NCBI GenBank assembly: GCA_963667855.2
Contig: CAXXKI010000012.1
Location: 62,001 to 126,000 of the forward strand
Length of the DNA stretch: 64,000 nt
From: G963667855 sp963667855
GTDB lineage: Bacteria; Planctomycetota; Phycisphaerae; UBA1845
Direction: 5' to 3'
Positions within the stretch are counted from its first letter, which is position 1. The number at the start of each line of letters is the position of its first letter. The notes beneath the pieces were generated by a model that did no database searches, was not told the DNA's origin, and was given only the letters and a program-made list of their open reading frames with translations. The position numbers and the translations under genes are program-made. Positions 44,201 through 51,673 of the stretch are shown here, piece by piece.

Positions 44201-46097
44201 CCTCTTGGGCGACAAATTAGTCTCAATGACTTATGACGGACTTGGGCGTCAAATTAGTAGGAAAGAATACGATTCTAACGGTGACGTAATTCTTCATTTA
44301 CGAAACCTTTACGCAGGTCAACGGGTTCTGGAAATAACCAAGGTTATAGGTGGACAGGATGATGTACTGGTTAAACGCAACCTTTGGAGCCCCGAAGGTC
44401 TCGATGTCATCCTTCGTGCCGACGAGGACCCAGACGCGGAAGGAGCTGATCCACTTAAGTCGTTCTATTTTACAACAGATCATATGGGTTCGCCAACAGC
44501 GGCAATCGTGGCTACAGACCCGCCGCCTGGATTACGGAGTGGGGAGGTTGAAGTTAAGGTAGTCGAGCGCTACGCATACGACGCTCACGGTCAAATCTAC
44601 GAAAAAACGGCTGCTAAATGTCGCCGAGCCGACATCGACTGCGACGGTATAGTTGGCGCTACCGACCTAGTGCTTGTTCTAAACGCCTATACCACCGATC
44701 CAACAGCTGCCGAAGGCGCTCGCGAGAACATTTGTGGTGGAGGAACAGACGGACTGACGCCCGACAGCGCCATTGATGAACTGGATCTTGTTTGTGTTAG
44801 AAACGAGCTGGGTAAGGGATTACCAGGTCTTTATGACACCAGTACTACGGCCACACCCGATCCATACGAACCGGACGCAGGAGAAAAACCAACCTACATC
44901 CTGGGCTTGCACGGCTTACCAGTAGACAAAACAACCGGACTGGTCTATGCACGGGCAAGGCACTATCACCCCAAGCTGGGCTGCTGGATGTCCAGAGATC
45001 CCAAGGGTTACATTGACGGAGGAAACCTGTATGAGGCTTTCGAAAGTAATCCCGCCAGATTCTCCGATCCCATGGGGACAGGAATTATCACCTGGATGCT
45101 GGCTGGCGAATACGGTATTAGCGATGTGGATTTCATGCGTCAAGGCGGTCTGCAGGGAACAGCTTGGGGATTCTTAAAAGGTGGGGGTGAGGGTATTGCT
45201 TACGGTGCAGTAGAGGTTGGCAAAACCGTAAGTCCGTTCCATTTGAGCGACCAACAAAAACGGATAAACCGGTATATTGGAGCCGAGTACGAATTGGGAG
45301 GAGCTGATGCAGGTGACGAGTATTGGGTATTAGCGAAAGCCTATCGACTATGGGCTGCGGATTCCACTGGAGTTACAGCGCTTGATAGTTTCGTACGCGG
45401 AGATACGGTTACCTTCCATGAAGACGGTCACATCGAAACCAGAAAATTCGATAGTTGGACTGACCGAGTCCAAACGGGACTCATGGGTCTCTCACAGCTG
45501 ACGGGATTCGTTGGCGGCACTGGGTACTTAGCTCAACCTGCGGCTTCCGTTGGATACGCATCCCTACGCTCAGGACGCTCATTTGGCCAATCGATGCAAC
45601 TTGCATATCGTTTCCGAAAACAGTATCTTTCGGCCGGTTTTAGAGAGGTTTTAATACAGTCGAAGCATGCTTCGGCTACAAGGGGCGTCTACTCGAGAGT
45701 AAACGTTAATGTTACTCGATCGCACTATCCGAACCCTCGCCCAAGACCTGGTGGGCTTTTGAAAGGGGATAATCTTGCCGGACCGGGAGCAGTTGATGAC
45801 ATTATGGTCATCGGACGCCAATCGGATACTGCGGCCTATATCGGTCGAAAAGGACATAGGGTACTCGATACGAATATTTGGGACCTGAACGTTAATGACG
45901 GATGGATGATGCGAGGGATTATGGAGAAACGTACATTCAAACTTGCAAGTGAGGTGAATTGGGGTTCGCTTAGACGACTACAGCGGAAACCAAATATAAT
46001 TGTGCGAGATCTAACCGTCTTTCATCACGAACTTAAAATGTTACGAGATGCTGGTTACGTTCGACGAGGAAACCTAATGCTACCGGGGATGCCATAG
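38226..46097 (+). CDS. RHS/YD-repeat polymorphic toxin
   Basis: About 2620 residues from ATG 38226, where a signal peptide starts (V-I-G-A-C-F-V-L-G-L-L-L-N...A-I-A-Q). The frame is open back to an ATG at 38130 that overlaps the upstream stop, so a 2655-residue form is possible. The N-terminal ~850 residues are beta-rich and unassigned. YD repeats run from ~900 to ~1900, forming the RHS shell. The core end is present (L-V-Y-A-R-A-R-H-Y...W-M-S-R-D-P-K-G, ~2240-2262). A dockerin-like module (D-I-D-C-D-G-I-V-G-A-T-D-L) is inserted just before it (~2132-2205). The variable tail (~2285-2623) ends with G-R-Q-S-D-T-A-A-Y-I-G-R-K-G-H-R-V-L-D, resembling a motif I recall from other RHS toxin tails. 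The activity is unassigned. The immunity gene follows directly. Confidence 0.85.
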   Translation: MNISVIRVIGACFVLGLLLNSPPAIAQLGDVNTDNVLNAPYRGPVTAWREACMDMGYGEVKNFVIYYEDPGHDDPDYPIAKLTFPSGWDRDVVRIYQGHNASGPEIVPNGEPLEATVSISEGSSLANWRWNLSIKAIGTRSQKKVDFPIEFSYEAGTHTGPASDDVCICGSTITSFCCGDCNNILGPPTYCDYECCCDSSCHEKVEVTKTGILDISVAPTSMVDGVSGVHPWHSSSVVLDVVSGAAQLVATVNESTHMIGRSFLHVIDSGDENVEILSYDVRLPGMPETVFIQDRETFNLGTPWPGHIPGYWVEDRGEGLGYDVVGPDGTIYRFSEPAPVDATEETDDAVLSESDPEGLWYLKKIIPQGCENCTEAVVSYTYFLTPNSTSESGCSTGNADGPCRKYLSTISDGDGNSIHLNRESTGCVSSVAVKENGTQKAIWTIGSNAGWISSVVQPDGKGNRYYGHDTNSGRLEWIDNDDNQGTGTMYSFTYDVYDANILTESSAGQAKYTYYNDTYNGRQTIIRGGNNTTNQVISCSYIGQTSGDFSHLLSSVSQTGGYDDRVEYTWDETNEWGNVVLLEEILPNNTKLKHYYASTGGGESGRGLCGTNARGDWILRLYMHQRMSCQHGVGTVNSWNLNFVDALGEIHVLDAQIDNSMIPDGGTKTMPTIWESIITIDEDFMIEDVSVGVDLQLLTVCSGYLTCELEHIREYGATQRVALFDRIGTGRYHTLCVGENHPTYDEHGAQLDMDATFLSSLHLGHLYVSTRDAVWADLHRDVHGEWYPTLSPCDNGYIELCTEGEQEEEGEDTPFRRKTVLVASSGSGELSIFDVNYAIFGEAGLLRMPRVVKSYDGMGNETVIKYRDDGGLDLGLIETITGPQVTQGIPGGQNQQAETIFTYNSANLLSQKKVKATDGASATWNVTEYEYDSLGRLLRVIVDPGEGNENLVTEYATTADPLRYDGQPDFVKDPYGFYTGYTYDDAGRVTNVKRFLATNDTQSNKAQIIDYAYDDNGWLETETLTLNAFDESGTPVAHQAGSSDSQVTTYTRDRLGQVINISVGDGTSTIVQTAYGYTNIGELAYTIGQDGIYSETRWNDRGLVESERVGYGADVAHGDISTGTEYTGQRVSYTYDESGRVATVTTNEEATDAKEKRVVNYNDGSGARDKFGRVKKITESPGKLSTLLTYDGNSNIIRITDFQKNVSYKDVFTCYDEAQRPWQVTNAARNGGETQIELTTYRADNRIAETIVRGSDIFNGSLIPPPEPGDRTTGNVITVYSYDGVGRVTDLTSINAFFNTSEVYEDRSKSYSYGVSQDNRGTTVTETMGIRSTVSTYDALGRLVKQTSSEGGTSGPRTEVVYNSLSLPVDTVVYNGNSTTVQKYTSYGYDAAGRIRQTYDVSTESLPKDIGQSPTTTYHYYGDSDCTQPECPSGNEGRLWKITNPIGKAITYKYNDSNHTKTVTDPFGNEIKSTFDGLGRLIQLKTTLGDGSGQPSSTDYNYNFGYTDASNMEKTVQRLADGPLSTANFDPLGRITDYTNRKQSKTTFTYDNTSSVCKVVEDVGGLSRTSTCRTGPKGIPVSQTFYNTGGQEQVTDYRIAPDGTITGIRYPNPDGSSSYTEEFKFNVYGELAAKKDIANRNTAYAHSITAEGRQVVITTQTSGTYTYAYNALGQITEASVAGPESSSSVILEYDDYGRLKTETQTYSEADSPAETRYAYNDAGQLTSITYPGGEILNLNAGTGLDDLGRPTTVSFGVAGSEVTFMKPAYFGSTIESIKVFSPNGTAFMQLERTFDDEGRQKNRKWSRIDQAENPTGEVFDEFELYYDVTDNITAVYSDQLFSSTVYELDALNRMLKASKGDPNIDENQTLGDATGLAAGSIVMEYDRTPDANGENGLDLQGNVTHSTLTLAQPDGTTSTNTFTADVNIANMFDDVVFMKNGWEEGFEPVYDPFGNMIYDGWCYLKYNDLNQLIEVHEVGTAIIASTGPDDITLLGDKLVSMTYDGLGRQISRKEYDSNGDVILHLRNLYAGQRVLEITKVIGGQDDVLVKRNLWSPEGLDVILRADEDPDAEGADPLKSFYFTTDHMGSPTAAIVATDPPPGLRSGEVEVKVVERYAYDAHGQIYEKTAAKCRRADIDCDGIVGATDLVLVLNAYTTDPTAAEGARENICGGGTDGLTPDSAIDELDLVCVRNELGKGLPGLYDTSTTATPDPYEPDAGEKPTYILGLHGLPVDKTTGLVYARARHYHPKLGCWMSRDPKGYIDGGNLYEAFESNPARFSDPMGTGIITWMLAGEYGISDVDFMRQGGLQGTAWGFLKGGGEGIAYGAVEVGKTVSPFHLSDQQKRINRYIGAEYELGGADAGDEYWVLAKAYRLWAADSTGVTALDSFVRGDTVTFHEDGHIETRKFDSWTDRVQTGLMGLSQLTGFVGGTGYLAQPAASVGYASLRSGRSFGQSMQLAYRFRKQYLSAGFREVLIQSKHASATRGVYSRVNVNVTRSHYPNPRPRPGGLLKGDNLAGPGAVDDIMVIGRQSDTAAYIGRKGHRVLDTNIWDLNVNDGWMMRGIMEKRTFKLASEVNWGSLRRLQRKPNIIVRDLTVFHHELKMLRDAGYVRRGNLMLPGMP

Positions 46098-46624
46098 TGG
46101 ACAATAATATTATAGGTGAGTGTCGTCATAGGTTTGAACAGGCTTGCCGCGAGCTTGGTAAAACGGCAAGTCTTGCTGACCGATCACGTGTCTATTATAC
46201 GATAGTGACTGAAACGGTGGATACACTATTACGTTTACCCGTTTCTGAACAAGCAAAGCTTATCAAGCCACTTAGAAGTGATGATTTGGCCTTTTTACGA
46301 GGCATCTCTATTAGCGGCGCGACAGAGGCGGTTATTGCGAACGACAAGAAATGGATTCTTCTAGGACTGAAAGGACTTTGTCTTGAAGACTTCGAAAACG
46401 ACTACAGAGAAACGATAATTAGTTGTGTACAGCTGCAACACAGCGCAAATAAGATAGATTGCGACTTGACCGAGTTTCTTAGTGATATTCAGGCTCATTT
46501 TGATTTGCAGGTTTCGAGTACAATACGGGACTACGTAGCAAATCCCGTACAGGACTTAAACTCTATTAGATATTGTGAAGGAGTGGATAGGAACGGGCAG
46601 TTTACTTATATTCAGAATTGGTAG
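46097..46624 (+). CDS. Probable immunity protein to RHS toxin
   Basis: 175 residues starting with GTG at 46097, sharing its first base with the TAG stop of the toxin (TAGTG), so translation is likely coupled. The protein is small, acidic and helical, with no signal peptide, as expected for a cytoplasmic antitoxin. The family is not recognised. The call rests on position directly behind an RHS toxin tail, the usual place for the cognate immunity gene. Confidence 0.7.
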   Translation: MDNNIIGECRHRFEQACRELGKTASLADRSRVYYTIVTETVDTLLRLPVSEQAKLIKPLRSDDLAFLRGISISGATEAVIANDKKWILLGLKGLCLEDFENDYRETIISCVQLQHSANKIDCDLTEFLSDIQAHFDLQVSSTIRDYVANPVQDLNSIRYCEGVDRNGQFTYIQNW

Positions 46625-47168
46625 TTTAGTTCAATTCCGGGCATTCTTGCCCTCTGTAAACAATCATATTGGTTGTCATATTGTTACGTAAAGTATCCCT
46701 CTGGGCGTACTGGGCGTAGGGTGCGTAGGGGGACATCTATCACGACAACCCGGATAGCAATGGCTTCGCCGGCATCGTACACAAGGCATCGGCCAATCGG
46801 ATTGGCTGACCAACCGTTTCCCTTGCACGCTCAAACGGAACCAGGATTTTTTCTGCCGGTATGCCGCAAGTTCGAAAATGCTGCTGGTTCCGAGAGCAAC
46901 CCGGTGTCCTTCCGGTAAGTCTGCGCAATTTTGGCTGGTGATCGGGCGTATTATGCGGATATGGACGGTAACCGTTCAGTGAAGCACATCTTTTTTTGCT
47001 TTTGAGAATTTGCGATCATGGCTCCGGCATTTAACAGGAGGGGCTAAGGGACAGCCACCTGTTTTTCTTGCCTATATACCCTAAACACGCAATTGCTTAC
47101 CTCTTGCTGGTAAAAAGGAGATAGGCGATTGTCTTTTTTCCTGACTGCTCTCGATGAATTGACTTGCT
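46625..47168. other. Intergenic region before IS remnants
   Basis: No convincing gene. A GGGACAGCCACCTGTTTTTC sequence at about 47048-47067 resembles the flank often found beside REP-associated Y1 transposase genes. An 81-codon plus frame at 46673 looks spurious. Confidence 0.4.
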
Positions 47169-47171
47169 AAG

Positions 47172-47440
47172 GAGATTGCTTTACGTTTCGTAAATGCTGC
47201 GGCTGCCCGAATCGTGATCGAGAACGAGCCGCACCATATCACTCAACGCGGAAACAATCGCCAGGACGTATTCTTCACCGACGATGACCGCTTGCAGTAT
47301 CTTGCTTTTCTCAAGGACCGCAGTGAAACTTACGGCTTGACGATTCTTGGCTATTGCCTGATGACGAACCACGTCCACATTGTGGCCATCCCCCGGTCGG
47401 CCGACTCCCTCGCCCGGGCAATAGGGCGGGCGAATTTCCT
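47172..47440 (+). pseudogene. Truncated REP-associated Y1 transposase (TnpA_REP)
   Basis: The frame reads A-A-R-I-V-I-E-N-E-P-H-H-I-T-Q-R-G-N-N-R-Q-D-V-F-F and then L-M-T-N-H-V-H-I-V-A, the HUH (H-V-H) motif of IS200/IS605-like TnpA_REP. Homology stops near 47440 (A-R-A-I-G-R-A-N), where the usual continuation is replaced. No good start codon is visible at the family's normal N-terminus; GTG 47214 is inside the conserved region. The catalytic tyrosine half is missing, so it is inactive. TGGAGTTCCGGGGACACCAT follows, as at the edges of such elements. Confidence 0.8.
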
Positions 47441-47491
47441 GGACTGGAGTTCCGGGGACACCATACTTAATTCTAGCTTCACTTCTCAGAT

Positions 47492-47649
47492 TGTCAGCGG
47501 GCAGTCAAAACCAGCCAGTAATGGGCGGGTGAAAATCGGCCACCTTGAGGAGGTGGTAATTCGTGTTATGGCGTTCTTTGGCCCATGGTGGGTCAAAGGG
47601 GATCATGATGGCGAATTACCTCAAGATGGCCAAGATACAAGCAATACAA
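47492..47649 (+). mobile_element. IS21-family left end with istA start
   Basis: It begins with the terminal repeat TGTCAGCGGGCAGTCAAAA. A frame from ATG 47605 reads M-M-A-N-Y-L-K-M-A-K-I-Q-A-I-Q, the usual first residues of IstA transposases. It is cut after about 15 codons by the ISL3 element at 47650. The rest of the IS21 element is absent on the other side. Confidence 0.7.
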
Positions 47650-48963
47650 GGTTCATCCGACTAAAGCGTACTTTGTTTCGTGAATGGCGAGGATTTTCAG
47701 TTTGAAGAATTCCTTATCTCTAAATCCATAGGCCTGGCGTTTCATGGTCTTGATCTTATTGTTTGTTCCTTCGAGAGGACCGGTTGAAATTGGATAATCA
47801 TAATACGCTAATATACCAAACGCATGAAGGCGGAGTGTTTGGGCAAACTTTTTGAGCATCCTGACTCCGCTGGCCTCCGCTTGAAATATCCAATCCATCA
47901 GATGGGCCTGGGCAGCCTCGCCGTCTTCCTGTTCCCAGACTTCGCGTAGTTCCTCCCTCATGTAGTAGGCCGTGGCCAGAGGTTGATTGAGGTGTAACGC
48001 TTTTTCAAGACGCTTTAGTCCACTGCTATCAGAGTTCAGGTTTTCGGGATTCATCAGCAGCAACCATCGCGTCCCCTTGAGCACATTCTTGTGCAACTGA
48101 TCCTTGGCTTCACGGTACAGATCTCTTCGCAACTCCGACAATTTATCGTTGAAAAGCTTCATTACGTGAAAGCGGTCGAAAACCAGTGCCGCGTTTGGCA
48201 GATTACTCGAGACCGCATCAATGTAGGCCGGAGACATGTCAGTGGCTACCGCTTCGACTTTCGCTCGGGATCTTCGCAATCGGTTCCAAAACGGTTTGAG
48301 AGCTTCCTTTCCCTTGCCATCGCCCACATACACCACCGCACCACGCTCTAAATCGAGTACTACGGTCAAGTAGCGGTGACCTTTGCCGATCGAGATTTCG
48401 TCGATAGCTATTTGGCGTAAATGCTTGAGCTTTGGACGGACAAACCGCTTAAGCAGATCCTGTTTATGTATCTTCTTAATAACATCCCAACTAACCTGCA
48501 GGTGTTCGGCCACATCCTTAATCGTCATATGACGCAAGAGATCCAACGCATATCGTTCAAACGACCGGGTGTAACTCCGGCGGCGATCGGCAAATCCAAT
48601 CTCCACCTGTCGGATGACCTTGCAGTCTAAACACTCAACGCGAGGGATAGGAAGAACGATTTTCACTGCCTTGCCACCGATTGGTACCGATTTGAAACTC
48701 CGCTCAGTGTGGCCACGGGGAGCAACATTCTTTGAACCACAGGCTGAACACCGCAGGGTGTTTCGTGGCTGACTAAGCGAGAAAAAAACCTGGCCGTGCT
48801 TGTATTCTGTTCGTTCGTAAATATAGCCACGAACCCCGAATCCGTGATATAGTAAGCTGGTGGACATGATGGCGTCTCCTGTATCTGAAGTCTTTGATAA
48901 CCTCAGATGAGAACATCATGTCCGCCTTTTTGCTAGTCCATGTACGCTTTAGTCGGATGAACC
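47650..48963 (-). mobile_element. Complete ISL3-family insertion sequence
   Basis: 1314 bp with 22-bp terminal inverted repeats that match perfectly (47650-47671 and 48942-48963; outer end GGTTCATCCGACTAAAGC). It holds one transposase gene. The flanking octamers CAATACAA and GAAAAACA are not duplicates, so the element has been rearranged since insertion. Confidence 0.9.
47653..48867 (-). CDS. ISL3 family transposase
   Basis: 404 residues, the normal length for ISL3. The N-terminal zinc finger is C-S-A-C-G...C-L-D-C (residues ~41-80), followed by a helix-turn-helix (T-I-K-D-V-A-E-H-L-Q-V-S-W). The DDE core shows I-A-I-D-E-I-S (first Asp), T-D-M-S-P-A-Y (second Asp) and the C-terminal G-P-L-E-G-T-N-N-K-I-K (Glu). 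The stop codon lies inside the left inverted repeat. No frameshift or stop interrupts it, so it may be active. Confidence 0.95.
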   Translation of the reverse strand: MSTSLLYHGFGVRGYIYERTEYKHGQVFFSLSQPRNTLRCSACGSKNVAPRGHTERSFKSVPIGGKAVKIVLPIPRVECLDCKVIRQVEIGFADRRRSYTRSFERYALDLLRHMTIKDVAEHLQVSWDVIKKIHKQDLLKRFVRPKLKHLRQIAIDEISIGKGHRYLTVVLDLERGAVVYVGDGKGKEALKPFWNRLRRSRAKVEAVATDMSPAYIDAVSSNLPNAALVFDRFHVMKLFNDKLSELRRDLYREAKDQLHKNVLKGTRWLLLMNPENLNSDSSGLKRLEKALHLNQPLATAYYMREELREVWEQEDGEAAQAHLMDWIFQAEASGVRMLKKFAQTLRLHAFGILAYYDYPISTGPLEGTNNKIKTMKRQAYGFRDKEFFKLKILAIHETKYALVG

Positions 48964-49592
48964 GAAAAACAACTGCTTATAACGATGGCGTTTCGACAGG
49001 CGACGCGAATGGAAAGGTAATTAATGTAACAATGACGGTGTCGGGTGGAGGCGCTGTTTTTAATGGTATTCGAAATGTTGGTCGACTTGGTGGAATATTA
49101 CAAGCAGGCGTTACGACGACTGGACATACAGTGGTAATGGTGAACGGCGCCGGAGCCCTTAATGCTGCTAATACAGGAGTAGGAGCGCTTGCGGTCTGGA
49201 TGGGAGTTGGAAACTTTTCCGATGATGATGCGGAAATACGCAAAGAAGAGCAAGCTGAAAAAAGATATGACGACCAATTGCGAAAGGACGCGAATAACAA
49301 AAACAATAAGAATAATAAGGAAAGCCGAGAAAATAGAAAATCTGAGGATAGTGGTGAGCAACTAGATAGTATTAGTGGCGCAAAACGGAAACTCGATAGA
49401 GCTAAACTTAAAGATCGGATTAAGTCCGTTGAAAAATCGCAACAACAACACAATTACGACGTAGAACTGCAACGTAGAGAAATGAATGAGGCAGGCATTA
49501 TTCCGGGTTTGGGCTGGGATAACACAGGCGGCTGGAGCGACTGGGGCTGGCTGCCTACTGTTGGTGTAACATGGGAGCAGCCGTGCTATTAA
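48964..49592 (+). pseudogene. Orphan C-terminal tail, 5' end lost at IS junction
   Basis: The frame is open from before the ISL3 right end to 49592, but only the part after 48963 is native. It encodes ~209 residues: a glycine-rich hydrophobic segment (T-V-S-G-G-G-A-V-F-N-G-I), then a Glu/Lys/Asn-rich helix (K-N-N-K-N-N-K-E-S-R-E-N), then a Trp/Gly-rich end (G-L-G-W-D-N-T-G-G-W-S-D-W-G-W). No family is recognised. Its position downstream of an RHS locus suggests a displaced toxin tail. Confidence 0.45.
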
Positions 49593-49759
49593 AGCTATTT
49601 CCGGTTTGGATGAGGAAGTAAACGAGATGGTTGTGACAATCGCGGATACCAAAGCATCCCCGATTGTCCATGTGTCGGTAGCTAATTGTCTATCGTAGTG
49701 GAAATAGAGTAAAGTAGCTCGCATAGTATCGATTGCATAGTGCCATTATCGTATAAGTG

Positions 49760-50737
49760 ATGAATATGTCTGATTGGATAACAGAACAAATCAAAAAAGC
49801 ATGGTCATGTAATAAGCAGGGCGACATCGATGGCGCTATTCGAATTCTGAACTGCGCCACCAAACAGGAGCCTGGGGACGGGTTTCTGTGGGTGCTGTTG
49901 GGAAATATGCAGTTGGAAAAAGGATTGACAAAGGACGCAGAGCTCTCCGCTAGAATCGCCTTGAGTAAACCTGGTGGTTTACCTAATGCGTATAGAGTTC
50001 TCGGCAGGAGTCTGCGAATGCAGGCACAGAATCTGGAAGCGGTTGAGGCTTTTAAATGCGCAACGAAGCTTGATCCCTGTGTTCTTACCTTTATTTACCT
50101 GGCGGACGCCCAGAGGGTTTGTGAAAACCTTGTAGAGGCCGAAGCGGCTCTTCGTGAGGTGTTGAGAATAGACCCCGAGAACGAAGAAGCATTCCTTCAG
50201 TTGGCGATGCTATGCACAAAGGAGGAGGATGAAAAAGCGGTAGCTTATCTGGAAAAAGTGATTTCCCTGGATCCGGATTGTGCTGACGCCTATCTGGAAA
50301 TGGGGCAGAGATTGCTCAGTTTACAGCTACTTGAAGAAGCGGCCGCTTCTCTGCGCAAGGCCATATCGTTAGCATCCGACGATGTCTGGTGTTACATGTA
50401 CCTCGGCCTCGTTCTGCAAGAAATGGGGCTCATAGACGATGCCGAAAAGGAGCTTCGAAAAGCCGTTGAGATCGATCCGGATCATTCGGCAGCACAAATG
50501 GTATTGGCCAATTTCTATAAAGGACGGAACCGAAATGATGAGGCCGAAGTCCATTATCGACTCTCCATCGACGCCTGGCCAGACGATTCAGTTGCTCTAA
50601 GATGCTTTGCGAATTTCCTATTCAGTCAGGATAGAACAGAAGAAGCAAAGGTTTACGCGGAAAAAGCGATTTCCATCGATCCGGATGACGGCAAAACCAG
50701 ACGTCTTCTGAAGGATATAATGGAAGAGCGAATATGA
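49760..50737 (+). CDS. TPR-repeat protein
   Basis: About 325 residues made of some nine tetratricopeptide repeats (for example G-D-I-D-G-A-I-R-I-L-N-C-A-T-K-Q-E-P, then A-E-A-A-L-R-E-V-L-R-I-D-P). No signal peptide or other domain. GTG 49757, ATG 49760 and ATG 49766 are all possible starts. TPRs bind partner proteins; no partner is evident here. Confidence 0.85.
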   Translation: MNMSDWITEQIKKAWSCNKQGDIDGAIRILNCATKQEPGDGFLWVLLGNMQLEKGLTKDAELSARIALSKPGGLPNAYRVLGRSLRMQAQNLEAVEAFKCATKLDPCVLTFIYLADAQRVCENLVEAEAALREVLRIDPENEEAFLQLAMLCTKEEDEKAVAYLEKVISLDPDCADAYLEMGQRLLSLQLLEEAAASLRKAISLASDDVWCYMYLGLVLQEMGLIDDAEKELRKAVEIDPDHSAAQMVLANFYKGRNRNDEAEVHYRLSIDAWPDDSVALRCFANFLFSQDRTEEAKVYAEKAISIDPDDGKTRRLLKDIMEERI

Positions 50738-50896
50738 TGCGGGTGACGTTCAGAATATTATATTCGAGTCTGAAATAGGTGTTGTCCTTCCAAAATATTA
50801 TATTCGAACCCGGAATGACGTTTCGGAGAACTGATCGTCACCTGGAGTTGCCAGTAATCGGAGTTGTTGATGAATATATTCTGGCTTGCAACGATT

Positions 50897-51392
50897 TCGA
50901 CGCAGGGACTTTGCGGGGACATAGAGGTAAAAGTCCCTGCATCGAATCAGGATGTCCCTGCAACAGGACCGCTTTAGCTTGTTGTTGATGCCAGGAAGAT
51001 TGAAACAAAAAACGTGTTGAATGGTGGTTTGACGAGTTGGGATTAGGCTAAAAACTGGAGGTTGATCAGACTGAAAGAGGTTCAAAACTGCTTAGTGATT
51101 TGGACTCGACTCGCTGCTGATCAGTGGAACCGCAGCGACAGCTATTCATAAGTTCCTCTATAGCATTACGTTGCAGCGATGGCTCCAAGAACCAATGCAG
51201 GAACCCTAACGAAAACCGTTCAAACTCGGGAGGGGAGATTCGAGTAAAAAAGCCACGGCAACTGCCGTGGCTTTTTTACTAGAGCAGGAGAGAGCAGAGA
51301 GTAGAAAGTAGAAAAAACGACAAACAAAAACAGGGGGAAACGTGGCAGTTAACTGTTCCTGCTCCTGCGGTCTACTCTCAACTTTCTACTTT
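50897..51392. repeat. Long diverged direct repeat, copy A
   Basis: About 495 bp match 55868-56350 along their length, roughly four in five bases by eye. Shared landmarks in order: a TTCGACGCAGGGACTT / AAGTCCCTGCATCGAA hairpin, TTTGACGAGTTGGGATTA, CTAACGAAAACCGTTC, GTGGCTTTTTTACTAGAGC, CGTGGCAGTTAACTGTTCC and CTCCTGCGGTCTACTCTC. Copies A and B bracket the XPB operon. Confidence 0.85.
51243..51280. terminator. Symmetric hairpin terminator
   Basis: An 18-bp perfect stem (51243-51260 with 51263-51280) with a two-base loop, core GCCACGGCA/TGCCGTGGC flanked by A6 and T6. It can work in both directions. Copy B near 56200-56240 keeps the right arm but its left arm is damaged. Confidence 0.85.
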
Positions 51393-51673
51393 CTGTCGTT
51401 ACGTTAATCGTAATAAGCGCATATCTCCAGATCGCAAAATCCTCATAGCAAGTTTCCGTTTTGATTCGCAATCGTAATATGACAGTTTGTCTGTCAAGAA
51501 ACGGCGAAATACGCGAGTCTTTATGTAGTAACGACGTCGTTTTTCAAGCGGGGGGCTGGTTATCTTTGGATAGCCGGATTCTTGGGAGCCTCGACGCGGG
51601 GGCCGTGCATTTGTATCATTTTCTTCTCCTGATTCGCGGTCATTTGGTTGTCCAGGGAGGCGAAAGTTTACAT

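Larger units (their letters stand above)
50738..51673. other. Repeat-bearing gap before XPB gene
   Basis: No gene is called. It holds a duplicated AATATTATATTCGA (near 50755 and 50792), copy A of the long repeat (50897-51392) and its hairpins. The XPB frame is open back to 51461, but residues before 51674 do not match the family. Confidence 0.6.

Noticed and set aside
46673..46918. 81-codon plus frame after the immunity gene
   Set aside because: Composition and context give no support; no ribosome-binding site.
51461..51673. N-terminal extension of the XPB helicase
   Set aside because: The residues do not match the family, whose members start at the position of ATG 51674; the stretch is partly antisense to nothing known and follows the repeat.
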